From Taeniopygia guttata (Eukaryota; Chordata; Aves; Passeriformes; Estrildidae): a DNA stretch of 64,000 nucleotides. The notes under the pieces are model-generated. The model saw only the letters and a list, made by a program, of their open reading frames with translations, ran no database searches and had not been told where the DNA came from. The stretch is from assembly GCF_048771995.1 (NCBI RefSeq), contig NC_133063.1:68143514-68207513 (forward strand), in the 5' to 3' direction. Positions within the stretch are counted from its first letter, which is position 1, and every line of letters begins with the position of its first letter. This document shows, piece after piece, positions 49,691 to 59,334 of the stretch. Made by a program: the position numbers and the translations under genes.

Positions 49691-51622
49691 AGAGTCTGAC
49701 TGCCAGATTTCTGACGCCTTGAGGCCTCTCGGGTTGACTCCACCGGTCCATAGGGGTGACTTCTGGCAGTGGGGGCAGGTGGCCACTACGTGTCTCGCGT
49801 CTGCTGTCGAGATCCCGCATCTCTTTGCTAGTGCTTTGGCCCCTATGTGGAGTGACTCGTGCAGCTGACGAGCTTCCTGCAGCGTCCACACTCCCTTCGC
49901 TGCGGCATCTGCTTTGTCATTGCCAGTCTGGAAGAAGCCCTTGACTGGGTTATGGCTGTTGATGTGAATGACGGACACGGTGCCCTGGCGTGAGGAGAGT
50001 GCCTCTTCGAGCATGGAGGCCGTCGTGGATGCCGACACACCTGGTCTTGACATGGCTAGGCAGAGCTTTGCCACGAATATAGAGTCTGTCACGATGTTGA
50101 GGTGTTCATCTTGGAAGAGTCCGCACGCCAAGACCACTGCTGCTGCTTCCAGCTGTTGCACTGACAGCGTGGGGTCACATGTTTTTATGCAATGCCATGT
50201 TTCTCCTGCCTGCCACACCGCTGCTGCAGTAGAAGTCATGGAGGAGGCGTCTGTAAAGACCGTTGGTCCTGGTTGTGGTCGGTCCATGACCTTCGGTGGC
50301 ACATCTATGTCGACAATGGTCAGTAGCTGGGTCCAAGGTGGTTTGGTGGCGTAGGAGATTTCTCCTCCGAAGCCAGTGAGAGCGAGGGCCAGGTGCTCCG
50401 ATATCGCAGTTGACTCCGTGGTCGGTCGCTTGCGGAAGGGGAGGTGGATCCTTGCTGGCTCGATTCCCAGGTGTCTCAGGGCGAGTCTCCTGCCTTTCAT
50501 GATGAGGTTAGCAACGCATTCAACTCCTGGGGAGAATGCGTGAGTTGGTCTTCCAAGGACCACCCATTGGATTGGCTGGGATTTTTCGGAGGGTCCTTGG
50601 GCCAGTGCTCCCACTCCTCCCTTCTGCGTGAAGTGGACGTATAAGTCCAGCGGTACGCTCGGGTTCCACCTGGCAAGCAGGCTAGTGGACATCTGACGTT
50701 TGATGAAGTCGAGGGATTTCGTTGCTTGCGGCATCAGCTCCTTGGGGTCCCAGGGGTGTTTTCCTTTCAGGAGGTCATACAAGGGGTCCATGACCTCTGG
50801 AGGAACTAGGACGATGTTGCGGAGCCACTGCAGAGATCCCACGAGTTGCTGCATGTTGTGGAGGGTCTTGATGTCTCGGCGGACCTTTATCCTGGGTGGG
50901 GTCACGTAGGAGTTTGGGATCCCCACCCCCAGGAAGGTCATGCACGGTCCTCTCTTGATCTTCGTGTTCGCGATCTCAAAACCGTTGGCCTGGAGGGTTT
51001 CCGTGATCGTGGACACTAGGTGATCCACTTGGCCTGCCGATGGTGCAGCGACGAGGATGTCGTCCATGTACTGAATGATGGTTGCGGCAGGGTGGGAGTG
51101 TCGGACTGGCATCAGTGCCCTGTCCACGGTGATCTGGCATATGGTCGGGCTGTCCACAAGACCTTGAGGTAGCACCTTCCATTGGAAGCGGAGGTTAGGT
51201 CGCTCGCCGTTCGGGAACACGATGGAGAAGGCGAACCGTTCTTTGTCCTCGGCATGCAGGGGTATTGAAAAGAAACAGTCTCTGATGTCCAGCACTGCGC
51301 ATGGCTGCCCTTTGGGGATGGCTGAGTTCGCGGGCAGTAGTGTCTGAACTGGACCCATGGGCTGAATTGTCTTGTTCACTTCCCTCAGGTCGTGGATGAG
51401 GCGGTAGCCTTCTCCTGATCTCTTGGGGATTACAAACACAGGGGTGTTCCACGGGCTGGTGGAGGGTTCTATGTGGCCCTTTTGTAGCTCGCGGTCGACC
51501 AGTTCCAGCAAGGCTGTCATTCGAGGCTTTGACAGGGGCCACTGCTCAACCCATATGGGGTCTGGTGATTTCCAAGTCAGTTTGATTGGCAGCAGTGGGT
51601 GTACAGCAGTGGCCCTCATTAT
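49679..51622 (-). CDS. pol: Retroviral pol: reverse transcriptase, RNase H and integrase N-terminus
   Basis: Reached by a -1 shift from pro at 51622-51628. Reverse transcriptase begins near 51598. Its catalytic Asp set is visible: LDIRD near 51289, and YMDD at 51059-51070. Connection and RNase H follow, with FTDAS, the QLEAAAV Glu, VTDS and a final Asp in NDKADAAAKG. The start of integrase has the His-His-Cys-Cys zinc motif (final pair CPHC) and WQSD with the first catalytic Asp. Four residues later the frame ends in TGA, where the integrase frameshift lies. Upstream of 51622 the frame is open to 52162, but this is overlap with pro. Motif style is closest to alpha- and betaretroviral polymerases. 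Confidence 0.92.
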   Translation of the reverse strand: MMRATAVHPLLPIKLTWKSPDPIWVEQWPLSKPRMTALLELVDRELQKGHIEPSTSPWNTPVFVIPKRSGEGYRLIHDLREVNKTIQPMGPVQTLLPANSAIPKGQPCAVLDIRDCFFSIPLHAEDKERFAFSIVFPNGERPNLRFQWKVLPQGLVDSPTICQITVDRALMPVRHSHPAATIIQYMDDILVAAPSAGQVDHLVSTITETLQANGFEIANTKIKRGPCMTFLGVGIPNSYVTPPRIKVRRDIKTLHNMQQLVGSLQWLRNIVLVPPEVMDPLYDLLKGKHPWDPKELMPQATKSLDFIKRQMSTSLLARWNPSVPLDLYVHFTQKGGVGALAQGPSEKSQPIQWVVLGRPTHAFSPGVECVANLIMKGRRLALRHLGIEPARIHLPFRKRPTTESTAISEHLALALTGFGGEISYATKPPWTQLLTIVDIDVPPKVMDRPQPGPTVFTDASSMTSTAAAVWQAGETWHCIKTCDPTLSVQQLEAAAVVLACGLFQDEHLNIVTDSIFVAKLCLAMSRPGVSASTTASMLEEALSSRQGTVSVIHINSHNPVKGFFQTGNDKADAAAKGVWTLQEARQLHESLHIGAKALAKRCGISTADARHVVATCPHCQKSPLWTGGVNPRGLKASEIWQSDSANC

Positions 51623-52230
51623 AAATTTGTAATCCTGACTCCTAACATAGCAAGGATGTCCCTTCCTATCAGGGGTGGAGAGTTTTGCAAAATGTAGGGG
51701 TGGACTGCTACTGTCCGTTCTGGCCCCTTCTTTGTGTGCAGCGTTATAGCTACCAATTGGGTGCTTTTCCAAGCTCGGGACAGCCCTCCCACCCCGTTCA
51801 CTGGAGGGACCTCCTTGCATTGCCAGTGTCGGGGCCATAGGGCTTGGGGCAGGATTGAGCAGTCTGCTCCTGTGTCTGCCCAAAACTGAAGCCCTATTAC
51901 GTGGGGGTCCTGACTGCCATAGAGGCGGCATGTCCCCCACACCCTCGGGGGCTCCTTCCCTATTTTCATGGCCAGGGCCACCCAGGAGTCCCGTTCTGTG
52001 GCGTCCCCTGCTGACCCTACAGCACAGGCGCTGTCTGCAGTGGTAGTGGGTACGAAGGTGCCATAGGCTGTGTCGCAAGACTCGCTGGCGGGGGTATGAA
52101 GCTGGCTGCTTCCTGTGGGGGTATGGGGTATGAGGGCTCCCCGCCCCATTGGGGGTTGGCATGGATGGGCTGCCTCATATTTGCAGCGGGAGGAGGCTGG
52201 GTGCGGCCCGCAGGCCCCCTCCCTTTTCCG
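51619..52230 (-). CDS. pro: Retroviral pro (aspartic protease)
   Basis: Separate frame entered by a -1 shift from gag at 52230-52236. The protease active site is ADTGADCS, and the C-terminal conserved block is LIGRDIL. It overlaps the last part of gag and ends in TAA right after the pro-pol slippery site. No dUTPase domain is seen before the protease, unlike typical betaretroviruses. A separate pro frame also differs from alpharetroviruses, where protease is fused to gag. Confidence 0.9.
   Translation of the reverse strand, partial: RKREGACGPHPASSRCKYEAAHPCQPPMGRGALIPHTPTGSSQLHTPASESCDTAYGTFVPTTTADSACAVGSAGDATERDSWVALAMKIGKEPPRVWGTCRLYGSQDPHVIGLQFWADTGADCSILPQALWPRHWQCKEVPPVNGVGGLSRAWKSTQLVAITLHTKKGPERTVAVHPYILQNSPPLIGRDILAMLGVRITNL
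51622..51628 (-). promoter_or_regulatory. pro-pol -1 ribosomal frameshift site (AAATTTA)
   Basis: On the minus strand the pro frame reads A-AAT-TTA immediately followed by the TAA stop. This is a classical XXXYYYZ slippery heptamer. The -1 frame from here is open through reverse transcriptase. A downstream structure was not worked out. Confidence 0.85.
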
Positions 52231-54236
52231 TTTCCCTGGAGCCGGGACCTGCATTCCCTAGCGAGATGCCCTTTCCTCCCGCAACCCCAACAGGATCCCC
52301 GCAGGCGTGTTTGAGGTGGAGGCGCTGCGGCGGGCCGCCGTGCCGGCTGGGGGCAGCTCACCGTGATGTGACCCGCCTCACCGCACTTGAAACACGCCAT
52401 GGCATTGGTCAGGGTGTGGACAGCTGCCTGAATGGGTGTCAGGTGCTCTTCCTTCACTACATGTCTGATCATGTCAGCCAGGCTAGCTCCGGCTGGCAGG
52501 GAGCGTAAAATATCCTTGGTAATAGAGTTGCACTGCTGGCGCAGGCAGTCAGCTACCACAGGGCCCTTTGCCTCTGCCGGCAGGGTGGAGGAGTCTATCG
52601 CTGCCTGCAGGCGATCTACGAACTGTGTGAAGCTTTCGCTCTCTGCCTGCCTCACGGTGGACCACGGCGCCGGCTTAGCCACGACTCGAGAGGCTGCGCG
52701 AATAGCCTCCCTGGCAGCCCGAGTAGTCGCCCTGACCTCCTCAGCATGCATCTGTGCAGCTTGTTGTTGCGGCGTGATCATATCATCATGCTTTCCTATC
52801 AGTCTGGATAAGCTCGATCTGTGTAGTGGCTGCCTCGCGCCAGATGCTTGGGCTAACTGCTTCCTACAATTATCCTCCCATTCCTGTCTGAACACAATCA
52901 TTCCCGCACCATCAAGTATCATGCGCCCTATTCGTTCGATATCAAAGGGAAGCAGGTCATCGTTGCTAAAAAGACCATCGATTAAAGTGGAGACTATGGC
53001 CGAATTGATCCCTTTTTCCGCGATGGCTTTGACAATTGACTGTACGTCCTTTGGGTTTATCGGGGTATATACCCTTTGTTGGTTCCCCTCCAGACCGGCG
53101 AGCCTCACCGGAAAGGCTTGTATGGTAGCCGCTGGGGACCAATCAGCACAGGCTATTTTTATTTTCCCCCAGTCGGTAAACTGGGTTGGTTCGTATTGTA
53201 GTTGTTTTTCGGTGCGGCTTAGAACTCTACTCGGTTTTGTTTTAAACTGCGCTGGTTCCGTTTCTTCCGTTTTGGAGTCATAGCCGGCTTCTGTCAGCTC
53301 CTCCGAGCTGGCGGAGCTGCTGCTGGACTCCGAGCCGAAAGTCGAGTGCCAGCGTACTTCCGGGGCTCGGTGCCTTTTTGTTCGGCTCCGAGCTCGCTCC
53401 TCCCCTCGGGGGTGGCGCCGTTCCCACCCCCCCGGCTCGCCGCGCCTCCCGCAGGGGGTGGTTTCTCCCTTATATGGTGGCGGCACCCGGCGCGGCTGCC
53501 GATTGGCTCCGCGCTCTCTGCCGCTCTCCACCTCTTTCTCCCGCGCATGCGCATTCCTGAAATCGCGCGGCTCCCGAGTTTTCGCGCCGAGATTACCCGC
53601 GCCCCGCCCCTCCCCACGGCGACTGGTGCCATTTTCAAGGGGGTAAGGAGGCGGCATGGCCAGGGTGTTTTGTCGAGCCGCGGTTTCTGCGTCTCTGGCT
53701 TCTTTCGCCAGCCCTTGCCAAAAACGTTCCGCGCCCTGCTGCACTTCTAACAACGGATCGCGGACCGGCGGCGGCGGCGGGACGGGCGGGGAAGCCGCGA
53801 TTTCTCGGGGAATTTCTGCGGCAGGGACTGGGCTCTGATCCGGGGAAGGGGGTGACGCGCCGAGCCCCCCCGGGTCCCCGCCGCCGGGCAGATTGTTCTC
53901 AGGGGCAGTTTGCGTTCCCGCCCCCACCCCGAGCTTGGGAGTAACTAATAAACACGTACGCGCCGCGCTCCATGTCTCCTGCTCTTCTATTGCTCTGCGC
54001 AGGGCTTTCTCTACCTTGCCCCATGCCTTAAGGTTTTTGCCACTGCCTGAGGATTTTGTATCCTCGGCTAGCGCGGCAGTGCATTTTTCCCATATTTCCG
54101 GATGTAATACATCCACAGGACGCTCAATCACCCCAAGCTCAAGCAGCCTCGCTATAGCAAGATAAAAATCCTTGAGCCTACACCCAATACCCCACTGCTT
54201 ATGAATCGTACTTACGACCCTGGCGATAGCGTCCAT
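52017..54236 (-). CDS. gag: Retroviral gag polyprotein
   Basis: Open frame of 739 codons from ATG at 54236. An in-frame TTG further upstream is not a likely start. The MA start has no Gly at position 2, so it is probably not myristoylated. Two PPPY late-domain motifs lie at about 195-198 and 252-255, in a Pro-rich and Arg-rich region. A CA domain follows, with a major homology region at about 530-548 (ESFTQFVDRLQ). NC has two CCHC zinc knuckles, CFKCGEAGHITVSC (615-628) and CWGCGRKGHLAREC (649-662). The gag-pro slippery site follows the second knuckle by about five codons. A Pro-rich tail of about 70 residues ends at TAG. No lesion is seen. Confidence 0.93.
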   Translation of the reverse strand: MDAIARVVSTIHKQWGIGCRLKDFYLAIARLLELGVIERPVDVLHPEIWEKCTAALAEDTKSSGSGKNLKAWGKVEKALRRAIEEQETWSAARTCLLVTPKLGVGAGTQTAPENNLPGGGDPGGLGASPPSPDQSPVPAAEIPREIAASPPVPPPPPVRDPLLEVQQGAERFWQGLAKEARDAETAARQNTLAMPPPYPLENGTSRRGEGRGAGNLGAKTREPRDFRNAHAREKEVESGRERGANRQPRRVPPPYKGETTPCGRRGEPGGWERRHPRGEERARSRTKRHRAPEVRWHSTFGSESSSSSASSEELTEAGYDSKTEETEPAQFKTKPSRVLSRTEKQLQYEPTQFTDWGKIKIACADWSPAATIQAFPVRLAGLEGNQQRVYTPINPKDVQSIVKAIAEKGINSAIVSTLIDGLFSNDDLLPFDIERIGRMILDGAGMIVFRQEWEDNCRKQLAQASGARQPLHRSSLSRLIGKHDDMITPQQQAAQMHAEEVRATTRAAREAIRAASRVVAKPAPWSTVRQAESESFTQFVDRLQAAIDSSTLPAEAKGPVVADCLRQQCNSITKDILRSLPAGASLADMIRHVVKEEHLTPIQAAVHTLTNAMACFKCGEAGHITVSCPQPARRPAAAPPPQTRLRGSCWGCGRKGHLARECRSRLQGNGKGRGPAGRTQPPPAANMRQPIHANPQWGGEPSYPIPPQEAASFIPPPASLATQPMAPSYPLPLQTAPVL
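52188..52223 (-). promoter_or_regulatory. Stem-loop downstream of the gag-pro slippery site
   Basis: Arms at 52214-52223 (minus: GGGAGGGGGC) and 52188-52197 (minus: GCCTCCTCCC) can form ten pairs with one G-U. The first arm starts six bases after the heptamer. A stem at this spacing is typical of -1 frameshift signals. The loop could pair further. Confidence 0.65.
52230..52236 (-). promoter_or_regulatory. gag-pro -1 ribosomal frameshift site (GGGAAAC)
   Basis: On the minus strand the gag frame reads G-GGA-AAC, a classical slippery heptamer. The -1 frame is open into protease. A strong stem begins six bases downstream. Confidence 0.88.
54210..54216 (-). promoter_or_regulatory. gag: Probable splice donor inside gag
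   Basis: On the minus strand GTAAGT (54215-54210) follows the seventh gag codon; the last exonic base is 54216. The donor is in phase 0, as is the env acceptor at 49050. A spliced message would use the gag ATG at 54236-54234 to start env. Alpharetroviruses use the same strategy. Confidence 0.65.
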
Positions 54237-54337
54237 GACGACTGCGGGTCCCGGGACGTCTCCCTGCGCCAAGATACGGTCTGACCGCTCCGGCCGCTGC
54301 TCCTGTCCAGGCGTATCCCGTCAGCCGGGCGAATTTT

Positions 54338-54355
54338 TCCTGGGTTTCGGCACCA
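54338..54355 (-). promoter_or_regulatory. Primer binding site, tRNA-Phe type
   Basis: Four bases after the 5' LTR the minus strand reads TGGTGCCGAAACCCAGGA. This is complementary to the 3' end of vertebrate tRNA-Phe (…TTTCGGCACCA) with one apparent mismatch near the far end. tRNA-Trp and tRNA-Lys sites of the usual alpha- and betaretroviruses do not fit. Confidence 0.8.
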
Positions 54356-54359
54356 GATA

Positions 54360-54703
54360 TGTTGCCTCACAGAGGACAACTGGCGACCTGGTTCAGGGGA
54401 CAGCACGGCAGCCCGGTCTCGCCCAGGCTACTCGGGCTAATCGACGCACGCAGACACCAATGTGGCAGACGGTCGAAAAGCCTTTATTATCTCATCTCGT
54501 GGGTTTAAATAGTCTCGGGGGTCTTTGCTACGTCAGAGGGGGGTTGTGGGGTCTCAGGGGTTAGTCGGGAGTGGAAAATTACTGGAGCAGGTGTGGTTAC
54601 ATGCTTCTGGGGTTAATAGGTAACGTGGGGCAGGGAGAGGGGGAAGGGTCTGTCTTTCTGTCACATCCCGTGATCTTCCGTTCGCCTGTCCCTATCTACC
54701 ACA
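54360..54703 (-). repeat. 5' LTR of the provirus
   Basis: 344 bases with TGTGG…CAACA ends. The TATA box TATTTAAA is at 54504-54511 and the AATAAA signal at 54483-54488, placing the viral start of transcription near 54480. It is identical to the 3' LTR except at four transition sites. Confidence 0.95.
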
Positions 54704-54709
54704 CTAGTT
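54704..54709. repeat. Target site duplication, right copy (ctagtt)
   Basis: Perfect match to 46640-46645. Intact flanks show the provirus integrated as a unit and has not recombined with another copy. Confidence 0.9.
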
Positions 54710-56463
54710 AGACTTACTGTCTAACTGAGAAGTAAATACAGGCCATCTGCTCCTAAGAAAAGGGCAGAGCTGGCAATGCTGTCCTTTGGTCTCTGCCAGC
54801 TGAAGAGTTCAAATGTCTTCAAATGTCTCTGAAGACAGAGAAGATCTAGTATGATAATGCATGAGAGCATCAAGATGTGCTGAATTTTCTTAAGAAAAGC
54901 TTTTCTAGGAGAAGGGTTGCATCCTAGAGAGCCACCCAGGGTCAACATCTGGTGATCTATTGCTAGTCATTCCAAATCTGTGTAGATTGTGTAAAACCTG
55001 GCTTAGACAACAAAGGAATGGCTTCTATATTTCAGCCTGGTTTTCACAGACTGCAGGACAACATCCCATACAAGCAGGATTCCTGACTCTGCTTCAGACA
55101 ACTCCACGGTGAGTTTGTGGCTGATCCTTTGGCTTTTTGCTATGGGGATTTTGGAAAAAAAGGCAAGAGTTTCCAGAGGGTCTGAAGTGACCTGAGTGCT
55201 CAGTTTGGTTCCCACCAAAGCTGCTGCTGAAACTTTTCTTTCCAACCCTCACCTGAAAGGTGCGAGAAGAGCACTCCACAAACAAGGACGATTTGATGGG
55301 GTAATGCTCTGGTGTCAGAAGCTGTGGTGTCAGAAGCCTTGGCTTTATCCAAGGGATAAAGGGAGAGGAAAGGGTGAGTCAGCAGCTGCTCTGACAGTGT
55401 CTGCTTGCCATCAGCCTGAGGGCTACTTCTTCCTGCTGGGAAGAAGCACATACAGACGAATATAATCTTTAAAATGAGCATCCTCACCTCTACCTACAGA
55501 CCACTGTACTGACAGAGTGATACAAGACCCTCACAGTTCACCCAGCTCATATAGAAATTTCCAGAGCACTGATATTTGCCCCAGGCAGAGGCAGCGTGGT
55601 ACACAGTGTCCTGTCTAACAGGAGACACCTCCCTGTGGGATGTGCTTTGGGAAAGCTTGTTCACCTCTTTGATCTCTCCTCTACAGTGTCCTGCTGAGAC
55701 TAGAGACACCATGTTAAGATTGATGGACTTCACTGAAAAACGCTATATGTCCTTTTTTGCACTGATAACTCAAAGAACTTCGTAAGGACAGTAGGAACTT
55801 CCATCCCATGAGGAGATTCTTCAGCAGTTTCAGGGGGTATCAGGGACTTTGGGTGGCTAGCTGGGACAACAGGATGAAGTAGACTGTAGTACAGTCTAGA
55901 ACAGATTCCTTACCATAAGTTGTTCTCAGCTGGCATCAGGAACACCTACCCAGAGGCTTCAATGAGGTGTGGAGGTTGGTCTCACAGTCTGCACAGCACC
56001 ACACCTGGGGGCAGAGCCACATTCAGACACCCAACATTTCAACTTTCTCATTTCACTGCTAATCCACACCCTCTGTGGCAAGGTAACCTTAACTAAATGT
56101 AATAAGAACAAGCTTCCACATGCTGTAATCACTAGACATGTTCCCTCTCAAAAGGGACATGTACCTAAAAAAAGTGAAGGACAAACCAGGAATAAGAAAT
56201 CAGCCATGTAAAATGAAAAGAGCATGTGGCTGCTAACACCAAAATCCTCAACATTTATTGCATGATGCTTCATGCCCTCAAATGCTTTGCAGAGTTAGCA
56301 GAGTCCAGCCATGCCCTGATAAGAAGCATGGCTTAGAGCTGACAGGAACGTGCGCAGTGCTCAGTGAAATTTCTTCAGGTCTCACCTTGAAAGCAATAAA
56401 CTGAATAGTGAACTCTGAATGAACTTTGACTGAAGTGTTTATTTCAGTGCAATCAAGTGGCTG

Positions 56464-56509
<46 letters not shown>

Positions 56510-59334
56510 CTTTACTGTTGCAATATAATTGCAATGAAAGCTAGCTAGATACTCTCAAAGCTTCTTGGAAGGACTTCCTTATGATTTACACCCCGTATCT
56601 GAAGTACAGATCCTGATACACTTGTACCATACATCTGCTCTCCTGACTTTTTAACCATAGAGTGCTAGTTTATTACTGAGCTTAAGGATAAAAGAAGCAA
56701 GAAATGAAAGTAAAAAAAGGTTTCCTCTCCACTAAGTACATTCAGATGTCAGCCTCCAAGAGCCCTATACAATGTTTCATTCCCAGATTGTTTTACCTTC
56801 CCACTTCTGAGGCAATGTTGTTATCAAATAGGTTTAATCACAAAAGGCTTGGATTTTAACATGGAGAAATATTATTTGAAGATATTATCAATAAAGTAAA
56901 TTAAAATTAGCTGCAGTGTATCAGCATGTCAAAACTTCCAAAACGACAGATTTGTGAAACACCTGTTATGAGTCTTCCATCAATCCTTGCTTTGGTGAAA
57001 GTTTTCAAGGATGTCCAGGCTGGAGCTGGGAAGTCCTACAGCAATTCATGCTACATGTGAGCATACACCTGCTCCAAAGAAATATTGCTACGGTCAGTTG
57101 TTGTCTAGAGGGAAATGTAGCTGAGCACTGGACAGCAATTAGAGTTTGTGCCATCTCACAGACTGAAAGAGAATTAACTTTCCAAGAGGTCCCAAGCTCC
57201 CAAGAAAACAATTTACATTTCCATATCTATCTTTGGCAAGGATCCTTGCTAACCACGTGCAGGGGCTTCTCACTGTTTCATTCCTACTCTCGAACGTATT
57301 CAAATATACCAGTCTGCTGTACCCACAAAAGATGCACACTACACAAGAGCACATGAGTATGTATGCCTTTTTGGGCAACTCTTCAGTGGAAGTGATAATG
57401 TTAACCTTCCTCCGATGACTTAGCTTAGCCAAAAGAGCATTTTGGCTAAATCCAACCTCCTCCTACCAGTTTCAGAGACAGGCAGGATTTTAATGACTTT
57501 TGCATTTTTACATCACCCTGTAATTCCTTCTGATTCTGTAGGCAGTCTGGAACCACAACATCTGACTTCTGTGCAGAACTTGAACATCTCAGCAGAAGTC
57601 TTATGGTCTCATGGAAGACTTAGTGTGATTACAGGGAGGGTGAATAGATGCTAAAGTTTAAAACTAATTTGAAAAGCCTAGATATTGATTTGTGGCCTCC
57701 TTTTTAGTATACAGAGCATCCTCTTTTTGCTCTCGGCTCCCTACTCACTTTCCAGAATGTCTTTTCTCCTAGGATACAGGAATTGCTGAAGCCACTTTCT
57801 TTTCTAAAGCCTCCTAAATTTCTTGGAAGAGTCTGACAAGACAAATCCCTCTTCCATGCTCCACTTCGTGCAGCTGGAGTAGCCTTAACAAAAAAGGAGA
57901 AACTTTGAAGGCTCTTTATTACAGAGCTACATTCAGAAATAGGTTGGTTGCTCAAGCATGATAACAACCGAAGTATAGTGATGGGCCTAGAGGCTGCTAA
58001 ACTGTGTTGTGCCCAAAAATATTTTTGACAAGGTGCAACAGATAGCCTTCTGGATGAAAGCTGTATGCACACATACTCTATCAAGGCATGAAGGGTACCC
58101 TCATTCTTCCCTGTGTGAGCTGGCCAGCAATAAAACAATAGCAAATAATCTGTCTAAAAAGATTAGAGAGTCATAAATGAAGTGTCTTTGCTAGGAATTT
58201 AACATTTTGATGCCTGTTAACACAAGTATCAGGCTGTGGGCTATGATTACTTGCTTCATTTCTCCCATGGCACATGCCAACTGTGTTTTAAGGGTGCCAC
58301 TTAAGCATGTGACTAGATAGCTATAGGGAGAGAAAGTTAAATAGGTCTGAAGTGTGGCAAAACTTTAAGTTAAGCTGAAGGGATAACATAACTAGGAGAG
58401 CACCCCTGCTGTTCGCACCCCATTACTGCCTAGATAAGGAGTTATATGCAAACTCCTCATGGTCTCTCCTTTGACATGTTCCTGGTCTTGAAAGTCTTCT
58501 GTATGTTGTCAGAGACTATCTAAACCTGCTGCTTCCCTCTCCAACCTGAAATATTCACAGGTTCCTTGCCAGGGGCACATACCTTCTCATGTTCCTCTAC
58601 TTGAAGCAAAAAATTTAGTGGCTCTCTCTAGAGTGATCACCAGCAAACTAGACAAAGGAACTGACATATAGATTGTAGTAATTTGGGCTTGTAGTTGGCA
58701 CCTGTGGATATGGCCCTGGGAGCTAATAAATCCCAGCTGGGTTGATGAATCTCTAGCTCTTCTATGTTCTGCAGGCAGTCAGCAGCAAAGCAGGATCTGT
58801 CTCTCAGGTACTCCCCCTACAGCTGTACACCCTCCCCCTGCCCAGTGCTCACACCGCCTTGGCTGACAGAGCAGGGAAGTACAAAGCTGCCTCAGATGCA
58901 ATGTGTAATTCTGACCTCTCAGGCAAACTTGAAGCCTGTGTGTTCTGTACAACACAAGGCTAATGCTGCTGGTCAGTGGGAGAGAGGAAGGAGCACAACC
59001 ACCTTCCCAAGAGTGTCTTTCCTGACAGCTTAGATGTGCTTGAGAATAGCTATGACAGCAGTTGATGAGGAATTTCTTGCTGATGAGCACTTTATTTGCT
59101 AGCACATGGTTGAGGCACCATATATTAATTGCTACTACTCTAAAATTTCTATCCCCTTTCTAGTCCTGCAGCTACTCATTCCTCAGATGTGCCCACCCTC
59201 CAACACTGCCTTCCAGTTATCCTTGGGCACATTTGGTCACATCCATATATTTCATGCATCAAGTGTCTTCATCACAGACATCTTAAAACCATGTTTTATA
59301 AGGGTTCCTAGTGATGCCTTTTCCTGGTCTTAAA
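54710..59334. other. Spacer right of the provirus
   Basis: No exon, RNA gene or clear repeat family apart from the AAT microsatellite. Frames of about 100-146 codons near 55.3, 57.2 and 57.9 kb carry no domain. Confidence 0.5.
56465..56509. repeat. (AAT)15 microsatellite
   Basis: Fifteen perfect AAT units without interruption. Pure arrays of this length are usually polymorphic. Confidence 0.97.

Larger units (their letters stand above)
46646..54703 (-). mobile_element. Young, nearly intact endogenous retrovirus
   Basis: Full provirus of 8058 bp on the minus strand: 5' LTR (54360-54703), tRNA-Phe-type primer site, gag, pro, pol, env, polypurine tract, 3' LTR (46646-46989). The two 344-bp LTRs differ at four positions, all transitions (about 1.2%). 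gag, pro and the reverse transcriptase/RNase H part of pol are open. env is open over its whole length. The only clear break is a one-base frameshift in integrase. The gene plan (gag, pro and pol in three frames) is betaretrovirus-like. The small non-myristoylated MA start and the gag-env splicing are alpharetrovirus-like. The envelope is gamma-type. Orientation is opposite to DMRT2. Confidence 0.95.

Noticed and set aside
52432-53283. 283-codon plus-strand frame across the provirus
   Set aside because: It is antisense to gag, with no domain or promoter context.
54338-54355. tRNA-Phe gene fragment
   Set aside because: Only the 18 bases of a primer binding site are present, in the correct place after the LTR; no cloverleaf can be formed.
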